From DASXUL01 sp036504855 (GTDB taxonomy: Bacteria > Armatimonadota > DTGP01 > JAKQQT01), in the NCBI GenBank assembly GCA_036504855.1, contig DASXUL010000075.1, positions 1 through 64,000 on the forward strand: DNA of 64,000 nucleotides. Reading direction: 5' to 3'. Below the pieces are notes generated by a model. It did no database searches and had not been told where the DNA came from. It was given only the letters and a program-made list of their open reading frames with translations. The position numbers were made by a program, and so were the translations under genes. How positions within the stretch are numbered: position 1 is the stretch's first letter; each line of letters opens with the position of its first letter. Positions 44,788 through 53,609 of the stretch are shown here, piece by piece.

Positions 44788-44825
44788 GCCGTTTCGGGGC
44801 CGGAGCGCCGGCCCCGAAGCGGCGC
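44788..44825 (+). terminator. Hairpin between secreted protein and pseudopilin
   Basis: CGCCGTTTCGGGGCCGG and CCGGCCCCGAAGCGGCG form a 17-bp stem with one wobble pair and loop AGCG. It could terminate or attenuate transcription into the pseudopilin gene 16 bases later. Confidence 0.65.
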
Positions 44826-44841
44826 TGGTAGGGAGGCACGT

Positions 44842-45609
44842 ATGAAGCGCAAGCAGTCACGCGCTTTTACACTGATCGAGTTGCTGGTGGTGATCGCGAT
44901 CATAGCGATTCTGGCCGCCATTCTCTTCCCCGTGTTCGCGCGGGCGAGGGACCGCGCCAAAGCGACCGCGTGCATCAACAACGAAAAGCAGATCGGCATC
45001 GCCCTACAGATGTACGCCTCGGATAACGACGAAACCTACCCGCCAAACCGGTTCTACCTCCCCAACGAGGGGGCCTGGACGGGGCGCATCTGGAAAGATG
45101 CCCTGGATCCGCTTGTTAAGAGCAAGGATGTGTGGGCGTGTCCATCGAATACCTACGCCTGGGCCAAGGGGACGGGAAGCACAACCGCGGGTGATGAAAC
45201 CGGTCGCTTCCCGCGCTCCTACGCCTACAACGGCACCGTCTTCCACGTGGGCGACGCCGAGCGCAAGGGCCTGCCCCTCACCTCGTTCAAGGCGCCGGCC
45301 AATACGATCCTCATGATGGAGTCTCGGTATCCCTTCGCGGATGTCGGCGCCTACGGCTCGAACTACCCGGGTTGGCTCCTGGATCATAACCCTCAGTACT
45401 TCTCGGGCACGCCTCCCGCCAACAAGGGCGCGTTCCAAACCCATCAGAACGGGCTCATCAACTTCATCTTTGCCGATACCCACGTACAGGCGTTGAAATT
45501 CACGAAGACGATGACCCCCGTGAACATGTGGGAAAAGACGCCGGGCGACCTCCAGGCGCAGTATGACGATTGGGTGCAACCGAACAAACTGATCAAGGAG
45601 TATCAGTAG
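44842..45609 (+). CDS. Pseudopilin-like secreted protein
   Basis: The protein has 255 residues with GGGAGGCACGT ahead of ATG 44842. The prepilin leader MKRKQSRAFTLIELL has Ala rather than Gly before FTLIE, a deviation that prepilin peptidases sometimes accept. The hydrophobic helix ends in VFARARDRAKATACINNEKQ, as in the pseudopilin at 13439-14266. The C-terminal segment THQNGLINFIFADTHV is a variant of H-X9-DG with ADTH in place of DG. Pseudopilin-like proteins of this type are numerous in Armatimonadota. The role is unknown. Confidence 0.85.
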   Translation: MKRKQSRAFTLIELLVVIAIIAILAAILFPVFARARDRAKATACINNEKQIGIALQMYASDNDETYPPNRFYLPNEGAWTGRIWKDALDPLVKSKDVWACPSNTYAWAKGTGSTTAGDETGRFPRSYAYNGTVFHVGDAERKGLPLTSFKAPANTILMMESRYPFADVGAYGSNYPGWLLDHNPQYFSGTPPANKGAFQTHQNGLINFIFADTHVQALKFTKTMTPVNMWEKTPGDLQAQYDDWVQPNKLIKEYQ

Positions 45610-45727
45610 GCAGGAAGAGCCCCGTCCGAGGAAGGGCGGGCAGCCGGCGTTCGGGTTATCGCCCCTGGAACGCTAATCCGGGCGCTGGGTGAGGGGACGG
45701 CCGGCGCGCCCCTCGCCCGCCGCCCCT

Positions 45728-47485
45728 CTACTCCGCCTTTGCGGTCGCCGAGCGCGCGGAGATGCCGTTCTCGTTAAACGCCTCGATCTGGAAGTAGTAC
45801 GTTCGGTCGCGGTCCATCGCTCGGAAGTAGTACTCATTGGCGCCGTAGAGCATCACGCTGGTGTACATCTTGTCCGGCGCCATGCCGGCGTAGATGACGT
45901 AGCCCGAAGCATCCGGCGAGGCCTGCCACTTGATCCACGCATTGCGCCGCTCCGCGCCGCTCTCCTGGTCGGCGCGCAGCACGACGAAGTTACGAACGGG
46001 CTCCGGCTTCGTCCCGTGGCCGTTCCCGAACACGCGCAGCCCGCTGATAGCGAACTTCCCGGTGGCCATGTGCACGTTCTCCATTCGGAGATACCGCGCT
46101 TCCACCGGCTGCTCCAGCTCCACGTAGTCGTGCGGCACGTCCGTTCGGTTGCTGCTCTTGTCCACGATGGTCCGCCAGGTTTTGCCGTCCTGGGAGGCGA
46201 GGATGCGGTACTGGTGGTACAGGCCGGGGACCTTCCCCATGATTTCGGCGTCCTGATCCGCGTAGTTGACCTGGATCGCCCGGACGGTGGACACGTCGCC
46301 AAGATCCGTCTGGATCCACTCGCCGGGGTCGGCGGTTCGGGCGCTCCAGTACGTCTTGATGTCCTCGTCCACGGCCAGGTTCGGGGCGAAACCACCCAGG
46401 GTGGATGACACGGTGACGGGCTTGTAGGCGTTGAGGAGCATCCAACCGGCGAACGCGCCGCCCAGATGGTCTTCACCGGCCGCGTGGGGAAGCCGCGTGG
46501 GGTAGTCGCCGTAGGCGGTATTGCAGTACATCACGCCGTCCCTGTCGAACCCGGCCGGCCAGATCCCGTTGCGTCGCTCGAAGTTGTTCTTCACGGCGAT
46601 GGTGATGGTGGAGACGTGCCACCAGTTGCCGAGCAGGTCCTGATAGGTTGCGCCGTGGCCCGCGCCGCGCGCGAACCCGCCGGGCTTGTAGGAGATGGGG
46701 TTGTGGGCCTGATAGGTGAAAGGCCCCAGCGGCTTGTCTCCCACGTACACGCCGTCGGCGTAACCGCTGAACTCAGTGCCGGGCGAGGCGTACTGCAAGT
46801 AGTACTTGCCGTCATGCTTCGTCATCCAGGCGCCCTCGATGAACGGTTTCAGGAACGTGTTGTCGTTCGCCTCCCCGAAGCGCTCCCAGCCGTGGAGATG
46901 GTCCCGGAGGCGGATCATGGGTTGGTGCTCTCCGATAGGTTGCAGCGTCTTCGCGTCGATCTCCCAACCGTAGAGCGGCAGGTCGTTGCCGGATCCATGG
47001 TAGAGATAGAGGCGGCCATCGTCGTCCACGAAGAACGCTGGGTCCCATGCGCCGGCCTGGAATTTCGGCACGGCCACCGTCCAGTCATCCACGCGAGGGT
47101 TCGCGCTCTTCCAGAGCGGAAATTCCTTGGTGTAGGTGGATCCGATGACGTAGAGGGCGTCCCCCATCACGAATGGGGCGGGCGCGCAGAGTTCATCGTA
47201 GGTATCGATGCCGGCCGGAACGAACTTGCGGGGAACGAAGTTCCAGTGGAACATGTCTTCGCTCCACCAGTAGCCCCACTGGTTGGTGGAGAAGAGATAG
47301 TAGGCCCCTTTGAAGACGACGATGGCCGGGTCGGCGGTAGCGCGGTGTTTGCCCTGCTGAACGAAGTTGGGAATGGGGCAGAAGCCGTAATCGATGTTGA
47401 TGGGGTTGCAGTAGGTCTTCTGCGCGGCGAATACGGGCGTCGAGATGAGGATCATCGCCAGGGCCGCCGGTGCGAGGACAGACAT
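45728..47485 (-). CDS. Glycoside hydrolase family 43-like enzyme with F5/8 type C and FN3 domains, secreted
   Basis: The protein has 585 residues from ATG 47485 with TAGGGGGAAC ahead, and a signal peptide ending in STPVFA. The five-bladed propeller of GH43 spans about 25-340, with likely catalytic acids in RATADPAIVVF (base), GAWDPAFFVDDDG (pKa modulator) and KPFIEGAWMTK (acid). A discoidin-like domain (about 355-480, containing YWSARTADPGEWIQTDLGDV) and a fibronectin type III-like C-terminus (WIKWQASPDASGYVIYAG) should bind the substrate. GH43 enzymes act on arabinan or xylan side chains. That fits the L-arabinose operon in this window, although the linkage is an inference. Confidence 0.88.
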   Translation of the reverse strand: MSVLAPAALAMILISTPVFAAQKTYCNPINIDYGFCPIPNFVQQGKHRATADPAIVVFKGAYYLFSTNQWGYWWSEDMFHWNFVPRKFVPAGIDTYDELCAPAPFVMGDALYVIGSTYTKEFPLWKSANPRVDDWTVAVPKFQAGAWDPAFFVDDDGRLYLYHGSGNDLPLYGWEIDAKTLQPIGEHQPMIRLRDHLHGWERFGEANDNTFLKPFIEGAWMTKHDGKYYLQYASPGTEFSGYADGVYVGDKPLGPFTYQAHNPISYKPGGFARGAGHGATYQDLLGNWWHVSTITIAVKNNFERRNGIWPAGFDRDGVMYCNTAYGDYPTRLPHAAGEDHLGGAFAGWMLLNAYKPVTVSSTLGGFAPNLAVDEDIKTYWSARTADPGEWIQTDLGDVSTVRAIQVNYADQDAEIMGKVPGLYHQYRILASQDGKTWRTIVDKSSNRTDVPHDYVELEQPVEARYLRMENVHMATGKFAISGLRVFGNGHGTKPEPVRNFVVLRADQESGAERRNAWIKWQASPDASGYVIYAGMAPDKMYTSVMLYGANEYYFRAMDRDRTYYFQIEAFNENGISARSATAKAE

Positions 47486-47680
47486 TGTGAGTTCCCCCTA
47501 GACGGTTGAGGCGCCGAGCTTACGCGACTCTGGAATGCCCCCAGCCCGGCTTGCCATCCAGTCTAGCGACCGCTCCGGCGGGCCGCACAGCGCGCGGCGA
47601 TGGCTCCGCGTTCTCACCTCGCCCCGCGCTAGACTGTTCCTATTGCGCGACCAATGGGCCGCGCCAAAGGAGCATACGAC

Positions 47681-49417
47681 ATGCGAATGAGCCATCACTT
47701 CGGGGAGACGTTGCGGGCGGCGCCGGGCGATGCGGATGTGGTTGGACATCAACTATTGCTGCGGGCCGGCTACATCCGCCCGCTGGCGGCCGGCATCTTC
47801 AGCTACCTGCCGCTGGGCCTGCGCGCCATGCGCAACATCGAGGCGATCATCCGCCAGGAGATCGAGGCCATCGGCGGGCAGGAAGTCTCCATGCCGGTGG
47901 TCCACCCGGCCGAGGTCTGGCGGGAAACGGGACGCTGGCAGGAGATCGGCGAGGAGATGGCGCGATTCAAGGACCGCGCCGGCCGCGACATGGCGCTGGC
48001 GATGACCCACGAAGAAGTGGTGGCCGACCTCGTTCGTCGCGAGGTTCACTCGTACCGGCAGCTCCCCATGCTGATCTACCAGATACAGACGAAGTTCCGC
48101 GACGAGCGACGGCCCCGCGCCGGCCTGATCCGGGTGCGCGAGTTCACGATGAAGGACTCCTATAGCCTGGATGCGGACGATGAGGGGCTGGCGACGCAGT
48201 ACGCGCGGCACCTGGAAGCCTACCATCGCATCTTCCAGCGAGTGGGCCTGCCGAACGTCATCGCCGTTTGCTCCGACACCGGGATGATGGGCGGCAAGAT
48301 CGCCCACGAGTTCATGTACCTCACGGAGATCGGGGAAGATACCCTGGCGCTGTGCGATGCCTGCGGCGCTTCCGCGAACCTTCAGGTGGCGTCTTTCCGC
48401 AAGCCCGCCGCCGTCCCCGAGGCGCTCCGGCCGTTGGAGAAGGTGGCCACGCCGGGAACGACCAGCATCGAGTCGCTGGCCGCCTTCCTGGGCGTGCCCG
48501 CCGAACGGACCGCCAAGGCCGTGTTCTTCACCGCCAGCCTGCCGGACCCGGAACCCAAGGCGGCCGGCGCATCGCGCGACGCGCTGCTGATGGCGCTGGT
48601 TCGCGGCGACATGGACGTTAACGAAACGAAGCTCGCCAACGCGTCCGGCGCGCGCTCCTTGCGGCCCGCCACGGAGGCGGAGATCCGGGCAGCCGGCGCC
48701 GTTCCGGGCTACGCCTCCCCCATCGGCATGGACCGCGCCAACGCCATAGTCGTCATCGACGATCTCGTGGCCGCCTCTCCGAACCTCGTCTCCGGCGCCA
48801 ACGAGGAGGGGTTCCACTACCTGAACGTGAACGCCGGCCGCGACTATGCGCCGGACGCAACGGCGGACATCGCCTCGGCCTGGGAGGGCGCGCCCTGCCT
48901 GGAGTGCGGCGCGCCGTTGCGCCTGGTCCGCGGCGTGGAGGTGGGCAACATCTTCCAGTTGGGCACGCGCTACACCGAGGCCATGGGCGCCACTTTCCTG
49001 GATGCGGAAGGCCAGGCGCGTCCGGTGGTGATGGGCTCCTACGGCATCGGCATCGGCCGCCTGCTGGCCTGCCTCGCCGAGGCGCATCACGACGACCGCG
49101 GCCTCACCCTGCCCGCCGCCGTGGCCCCCCACTCCGTTCACCTCGTGCGGTTGTGCGACAAGGACCCGCAGGTGGAGGCCGCCGCCGAGGAGTTGTACGC
49201 CGCCCTCATCGAAGCGGGCGTTGATGCGCTCTACGATGACCGCGACGCCATGGCCGGTGTGAAGTTCGCGGACGCCGACCTGATCGGCATCCCTCTGCGC
49301 GTCACCGTCAGCGCCCGCGCGCTGAAGGCCGGCGGCGCCGAACTGAAGCGCCGCGCCGAAACGGAAACCCGCATCGTGCCGCTGAATGAGGTGATGGAAG
49401 TCGTCAGTCGTCAGTGA
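47681..49417 (+). CDS. proS: Prolyl-tRNA synthetase, bacterial type with editing insertion
   Basis: The protein has 578 residues from ATG 47681, eight bases after AAAGGAG. It is a class II synthetase: motif 1 LLLRAGYIRPLAAGIFSYLP, motif 2 TKFRDERRPRAGLIRVREF with MKDSYSLDAD, and motif 3 GSYGIGIGRLLACLAE. The editing (YbaK-like) insertion lies between motifs 2 and 3 (about 225-395, ESLAAFLGVPAERTAKAVFF). The C-terminal anticodon-binding domain is present (VHLVRLCDKDPQVEAAAEEL). The last codons and the stop are formed by an intergenic CAGTCATCAGT-type repeat, giving the tail EVVSRQ. It charges tRNA-Pro. Confidence 0.96.
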   Translation: MRMSHHFGETLRAAPGDADVVGHQLLLRAGYIRPLAAGIFSYLPLGLRAMRNIEAIIRQEIEAIGGQEVSMPVVHPAEVWRETGRWQEIGEEMARFKDRAGRDMALAMTHEEVVADLVRREVHSYRQLPMLIYQIQTKFRDERRPRAGLIRVREFTMKDSYSLDADDEGLATQYARHLEAYHRIFQRVGLPNVIAVCSDTGMMGGKIAHEFMYLTEIGEDTLALCDACGASANLQVASFRKPAAVPEALRPLEKVATPGTTSIESLAAFLGVPAERTAKAVFFTASLPDPEPKAAGASRDALLMALVRGDMDVNETKLANASGARSLRPATEAEIRAAGAVPGYASPIGMDRANAIVVIDDLVAASPNLVSGANEEGFHYLNVNAGRDYAPDATADIASAWEGAPCLECGAPLRLVRGVEVGNIFQLGTRYTEAMGATFLDAEGQARPVVMGSYGIGIGRLLACLAEAHHDDRGLTLPAAVAPHSVHLVRLCDKDPQVEAAAEELYAALIEAGVDALYDDRDAMAGVKFADADLIGIPLRVTVSARALKAGGAELKRRAETETRIVPLNEVMEVVSRQ

Positions 49418-49472
49418 TCAGTCATCAGTCCGGAGGGCGACCGCAAGGGTATGCCTTCCGGACTGATGATCT
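49399..49472. repeat. CAGTCATCAGT-type repeat, left border of island
   Basis: The tract AGTCGTCAGTCGTCAGTGATCAGTCATCAGT overlaps the 3' end of proS. A short inverted arm (TCCGGACTGATGATC) follows about 40 bases later. It is the same repeat family as at 20292-20397, 54591-54729 and 59583-59612. Confidence 0.8.
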
Positions 49473-49870
49473 AGGTCTCAGCCTCAAGACAGCGCCGCCT
49501 AGACGAGCGCAGGAGATGGAGGGCGTTCCTGGCTGTGCTGAACGAAAGGGCTACGCTGATGTTTGCGTCGCGTAGTTTGGAGCGCGTGGGCGTTGGCCCC
49601 TAACGCGCCCCATGCTTACCACGGCCCAGACCTACCCGGGCTACAGGGCTTTCGCAACGAGCTCCGCGACTTTGGGAAGGGGCGGCATGGGCGAAACTGC
49701 GCTAGGATTGGAGAAGCGTTGATCATCCTTTTTGCTACGGAGCCACTGGCAGCGCCTACTCGGGGCAGAACCGCAGTTGGAAGCCGACATGCTGACGGGC
49801 ACCCCAGCAGATTATGACACCGTCGACCGATAATCAGGCTTGTGGTACCTAGATTTCGCAGGTACCTACG
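49473..49870. other. Gap of about 400 bp at the left end of the island
   Basis: No credible gene, tRNA or terminator is recognised here. Short open frames have no ribosome site or recognisable protein features. It is likely the promoter and junction region of the island. Confidence 0.5.
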
Positions 49871-49909
49871 ATGTGCCAGACTGTGCCACAGAGCTATTCG
49901 CCGATACTT

Positions 49910-51070
49910 ATGAGTACTACATTGAACCCTGCCATTGGACTCCTGAATTGGCATCCGAGACAGACACTGGCCGAGATGACCGAAATCTACCTAGCGGATG
50001 AGCGTCCATGGATCATCGCATACAGTGGCGGCAAAGACTCCACAGCGGTAGTCCAGCTAGCGTATACGATGCTCTTTCGGTTGCCAGAACAATCCCGCAC
50101 CAAGTCGATTTCCGTCATCAGCAATGATACCTTGGTCGAGGCACCCCCCGTCGCCGAGCACCTTCGCTCTTCCCTCGCCTCCATGGAGAGGGCCGCGATC
50201 AGGGACCAACTCCCTATTACCTTCGCCGTTACGACCCCAGAGCTCAAGAACCGATTCTTTGTCAAGGTCATCGGTCGAGGGTACCCGGCGCCAAATCGCT
50301 ATTTCCGCTGGTGCACCGACAAGATGAAGATTGGCCCGACCAGTGACTTTATCCGGCGCAAGATCAGTGAAGACGGCGAAGTCAATATACTTCTGGGGAC
50401 CAGGCGCGCTGAGAGTTCTCAGAGGGCAAAGAGCATTGATAAGCACAAGGCACAGCATGGAATGGGTGCGCTGCGCGCCCACCCGAGTCTGGCAGGGGCT
50501 AAGGTGTACGCCCCGATTGAATCGTTGGAAACGGACGATGTATGGGCATACCTTCTAAGCTACCCGCCACCTTGGGACAAGCCGAATCGGGATCTCTGGG
50601 TCTTGTACGGGAAGGCCAGTGGGGTTGAGTGTCCAATCGTTCTCGACAAGACCTCTCAACCTTGTGGTGCAGGACGATTCGGGTGCTGGACGTGCACCGT
50701 AGTTCAAAAGGACAAGTCCCTTCAAGGTTTGGTTGACAATGGAGAGGAGACGCTCGAACCATTACTCGATTTCCGTGATTGGCTTAAGGGCTACCGTGAT
50801 GACGTGAGTGTTCGCGAACCAACACGACGCAACGGGCGGCCAGGACCCGGACCGTTTACTCTTGCGGCACGGCAGACCATCTTGAACCGCCTAGTTCTGG
50901 CAGAACAGGAATCTGGGTTGATTCTACTGCACCCCGACGAACTAGAGGCAATCGCCGATCTATGGAGGGAAGATGGATTCGACGGCGAGATCTCGCCGAG
51001 CTCGCCACGCTATGGGGTTCCTAACGGAGGGCTAGAGGAGCGCAATCTACAGGAGGCTACCTACCGATGA
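49910..51070 (+). CDS. dndC: DndC-like phosphoadenosine-phosphosulfate-reductase family protein
   Basis: The protein has 386 residues if started at ATG 49910. ATG 49871 is possible, and neither has a strong ribosome site. The ATP-pyrophosphatase loop is AYSGGKDSTAVVQL (SGGKDS at 39-44). Further DndC-type features are RYFRWCTDKMKI, LLGTRRAESSQRA, and the Cys set CGAGRFGCWTC (C252, C259, C262), which could hold an iron-sulfur cluster. DndC activates DNA for sulfur insertion in phosphorothioate modification. Here no DndA, DndD or DndE is adjacent, so the chemistry may depend on distant genes or differ. The stop overlaps the next start. Confidence 0.85.
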   Translation: MSTTLNPAIGLLNWHPRQTLAEMTEIYLADERPWIIAYSGGKDSTAVVQLAYTMLFRLPEQSRTKSISVISNDTLVEAPPVAEHLRSSLASMERAAIRDQLPITFAVTTPELKNRFFVKVIGRGYPAPNRYFRWCTDKMKIGPTSDFIRRKISEDGEVNILLGTRRAESSQRAKSIDKHKAQHGMGALRAHPSLAGAKVYAPIESLETDDVWAYLLSYPPPWDKPNRDLWVLYGKASGVECPIVLDKTSQPCGAGRFGCWTCTVVQKDKSLQGLVDNGEETLEPLLDFRDWLKGYRDDVSVREPTRRNGRPGPGPFTLAARQTILNRLVLAEQESGLILLHPDELEAIADLWREDGFDGEISPSSPRYGVPNGGLEERNLQEATYR

Positions 51071-51573
51071 CCGCAGATCAAGATTGTGACAGGCGAGACG
51101 GCTGGTTTGAATTTGGCCAGCAGCTTAAGTTGCGGGCAACGTGTCCATTCCATAGCCCTGCGGCAGTGTGGTATTTCCTATCAGTTATACTTGCGGTGAA
51201 TGCCGTGTCAATCTGGCTATCGTACTCCTCACGGGGGACAGATGTGATTCCGTCGTCGATTCCCAGGCATATTGCCGTAACGGCGGTGGGGTTGCTTACG
51301 GCTGCAGCTGCGGACTTGGTTCTGGAGGCGGATTCGAAGACATCATTGCGAGCGTTCTGGACTGCCCTACTGATTTTTGGAGTCATCGCCATTGGATTTG
51401 CACACACGACCGGGTCCTGGTGGTCGTGGGGAGCAGCTGTTGGCGGTGTAACAATCGCCTGCTTCATGTGGTGGTGCAGCACCGGAAACCGCCTGAATCT
51501 CCAGGACCGCGCAATCACGCCCCCTGGCGGTGATGGGCCACCCAGCGGAACAACCGAAGGATACCAAGTATGA
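51067..51573 (+). CDS. Small multipass membrane protein
   Basis: The protein has 168 residues from ATG 51067, overlapping the dndC stop (ATGA) and itself overlapping the DGQHR gene by four bases. Four hydrophobic helices are visible (AVWYFLSVILAVNAVSIWL, IAVTAVGLLTAAAADLVL, FWTALLIFGVIAIGFA and WWSWGAAVGGVTIACFMWW). No family is recognised. The tight overlaps on both sides indicate that it works with DndC and the DGQHR protein, perhaps placing the system at the membrane or acting as an effector. Confidence 0.7.
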   Translation: MTADQDCDRRDGWFEFGQQLKLRATCPFHSPAAVWYFLSVILAVNAVSIWLSYSSRGTDVIPSSIPRHIAVTAVGLLTAAAADLVLEADSKTSLRAFWTALLIFGVIAIGFAHTTGSWWSWGAAVGGVTIACFMWWCSTGNRLNLQDRAITPPGGDGPPSGTTEGYQV

Positions 51574-52883
51574 ACATCGAATCAGCGATATGCCCGTACC
51601 TGGCCCCAGCCATCCGGATCGAACAGCCATTGGGTGAGTTCTTTGTGGCGGCGATTCCCGCCCGAGTGCTCCTTGCTACGGCGTTCACAAACTACTTTCG
51701 TATTCCTAAGAGGGATCCACAGATCGAAGCGTATCCGGCAATCGGGCTGCAGCGGGCAAAGAGTGATCATCGACTGCGGGAGTTGGAAAGATATATTCAG
51801 TCAGTGGATGCTGCCTTTCCGAATTCGATTATTCTCGCAGCGAACGAGGCGAGCAGTGGGCAGCCGCCAATCCAGGAGTCTGAGCAGTGGAGCATCGTTA
51901 CTACTGGGAACGAGGGACTGGCACTGCGGATCCCGACGCTTCGCGAAGCTGCTAGCATTATCGACGGCCAGCACCGCTTAGAGGGGTTCCGAAATGTGCC
52001 TGAGGATCAAAAGGGCATGGCACTGCTCTGCGCAGTCTATTTCGACTTGCCTGTTGCTTACCAAGCATACGTCTTCGCCACGATCAACTTCAACCAGAAG
52101 AAAGTGGACCGAAGTCTCGCTTACGACCTATTCGGATATGCGATAGAGAACGAACCTCCTAATGCGTGGACCCCGGACGTTCTGGCCGTCTACATAACTC
52201 GAAGGCTCAACATGGACCCCGAGTCTCCTCTCCATAGGCGTATCATTGTTGCAGCCAAGGACTCCGATGCCCTATTCTCGACTCCACTTGGAAAGGGTGA
52301 ATGGCGCGTATCTACTGCCACAGTCGTAGACGGAGTTCTGAGGTTAGTGTCTGCACACCCGTCTCTTGACCGCGATCGCATGCGAACGGCTCCGATCGCC
52401 AAGAGAAGCCGACAAATGTTGAGTGTCGACAGCGCACCATTCCGAAAAGCGTTTCTTGAGGGAAATGACATCCTGGTTTACCTCGCCACTGTCAATTTCC
52501 TCAATGCGCTTCAGCATATCGTCTGGGTGGATCAGCCGAGAGAGTCGTTTCTATTCAAAACGGTCGGCATTCAGGCATCGTTCGAGCTCTTGGCCGAGTT
52601 GATTCCGCTTTGCCTAGCTAACTCGGACTTTCGCTATGATCTTTTCGCGCGGATTCTGGAGGGTGTCGGGACCTGTGACTTCTCGCAGCCGTTCTTCCAG
52701 CAGTCGTCTTCGGTAGGTCGCATTCGGATATTGCAGTGCCTGCGCTATCTAGTAGGGCTCGTCGACATTAACGGCCTTCCAGAAAGGGACAACGAGCTGT
52801 ATCGCGGCGCCCTGAAGAGTAGCCGTCAATCGACCTTTCAGATTCGTGAAAGCAATCCCAACCAGGGAAGCTCTAGAGCATAG
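51570..52883 (+). CDS. DGQHR-domain protein (DndB-like)
   Basis: The protein has 437 residues. The defining motif is ASIIDGQHRLEGF (IDGQHR at 131-136), preceded by an N-terminal region that resembles DndB (EFFVAAIPARVLLATAFT). FATINFNQKKVDRSLAYDLF is the second conserved block of this family. DGQHR proteins include DndB, which represses and modulates dnd genes, and related proteins in other modification systems. Overlapping starts join it to the membrane protein and dndC. It may be a regulator or sensor of the modification module. Confidence 0.83.
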   Translation: MNIESAICPYLAPAIRIEQPLGEFFVAAIPARVLLATAFTNYFRIPKRDPQIEAYPAIGLQRAKSDHRLRELERYIQSVDAAFPNSIILAANEASSGQPPIQESEQWSIVTTGNEGLALRIPTLREAASIIDGQHRLEGFRNVPEDQKGMALLCAVYFDLPVAYQAYVFATINFNQKKVDRSLAYDLFGYAIENEPPNAWTPDVLAVYITRRLNMDPESPLHRRIIVAAKDSDALFSTPLGKGEWRVSTATVVDGVLRLVSAHPSLDRDRMRTAPIAKRSRQMLSVDSAPFRKAFLEGNDILVYLATVNFLNALQHIVWVDQPRESFLFKTVGIQASFELLAELIPLCLANSDFRYDLFARILEGVGTCDFSQPFFQQSSSVGRIRILQCLRYLVGLVDINGLPERDNELYRGALKSSRQSTFQIRESNPNQGSSRA

Positions 52884-52907
52884 GCGTTCATAGATAGGAG
52901 ACACGCT

Positions 52908-53609
52908 ATGAGACACACCGAAGCAGAGGAGGAAACTCATCGGTTCTATGAGACCAGAGGATGCCACTGGTCGTCCACGAGATTGGCCGCGGATTACTGG
53001 GAACCGGAGCTTTGTCAGTTTCGCCAGTTATTGGCTTCTGGGAGCATCCTTGACGCAGGTTGCGGAAACGGCCGCGATTACGACTTTTTCCGCCGGGTTG
53101 GCTATTCATACACCGGCATTGATGTCTCCAGCCAAATGCTTGCAATTGCCCGGGACAACCATCCAGATGGCGCGTTTGCCAGCATGGATGTCTGTGATCT
53201 TGCGTTTGATTCGCTAGCATTCGATGGCATCTGGTGCGTTGCCGTTCTACTGCATTTTCCTAAAGCTGTGGTTGATCGTCCTCTTCAGGAGTTGTGTCGC
53301 GTACTCCGAAAAGGCGGCGTTGTCTTTTTCGCGGTTCGTGACGGAAGCCGCGAGTACATGAGCGAGGAACAAGAAGGCACACAGAGATTCTTTGCCGAGT
53401 ATTCGGTAGACGAGCTTTCGGACCGATTGTCTCAGAGTGGATTGACGCCGATCCACGTTTGTACGCGGGATGCTCCAGGTGAAGATCAGGCTCGGTGGAC
53501 CACCGCATTTGCGGTCAAGGGCGAAGTTGAGGGAAGCCATCAGGAGGTCATGGGTGGACACAAGAGTTCGCACCGTCACGATTCGATCATTCAACAAGTT
53601 TCATTCTGA
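52908..53609 (+). CDS. Class I SAM-dependent methyltransferase
   Basis: The protein has 233 residues. Motif I is SILDAGCGNGRDYDFF (DAGCGNG at 49-55), motif II GIDVSSQMLAIAR, and motif III-IV region FDGIWCVAVLLHFPKAVVD, with GGVVFFAVRDGSREY after it. It resembles small-molecule or tRNA/antibiotic-type methyltransferases more than DNA methylases, since no NPPY-type motif is present. Its 3' end overlaps the FRG-domain gene by 56 bases. The substrate is unknown. Confidence 0.82.
   Translation: MRHTEAEEETHRFYETRGCHWSSTRLAADYWEPELCQFRQLLASGSILDAGCGNGRDYDFFRRVGYSYTGIDVSSQMLAIARDNHPDGAFASMDVCDLAFDSLAFDGIWCVAVLLHFPKAVVDRPLQELCRVLRKGGVVFFAVRDGSREYMSEEQEGTQRFFAEYSVDELSDRLSQSGLTPIHVCTRDAPGEDQARWTTAFAVKGEVEGSHQEVMGGHKSSHRHDSIIQQVSF

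Noticed and set aside
49563..49817. 84-residue open frame at the left end of the island
   Set aside because: It has no ribosome site, no recognisable features and an atypical composition.
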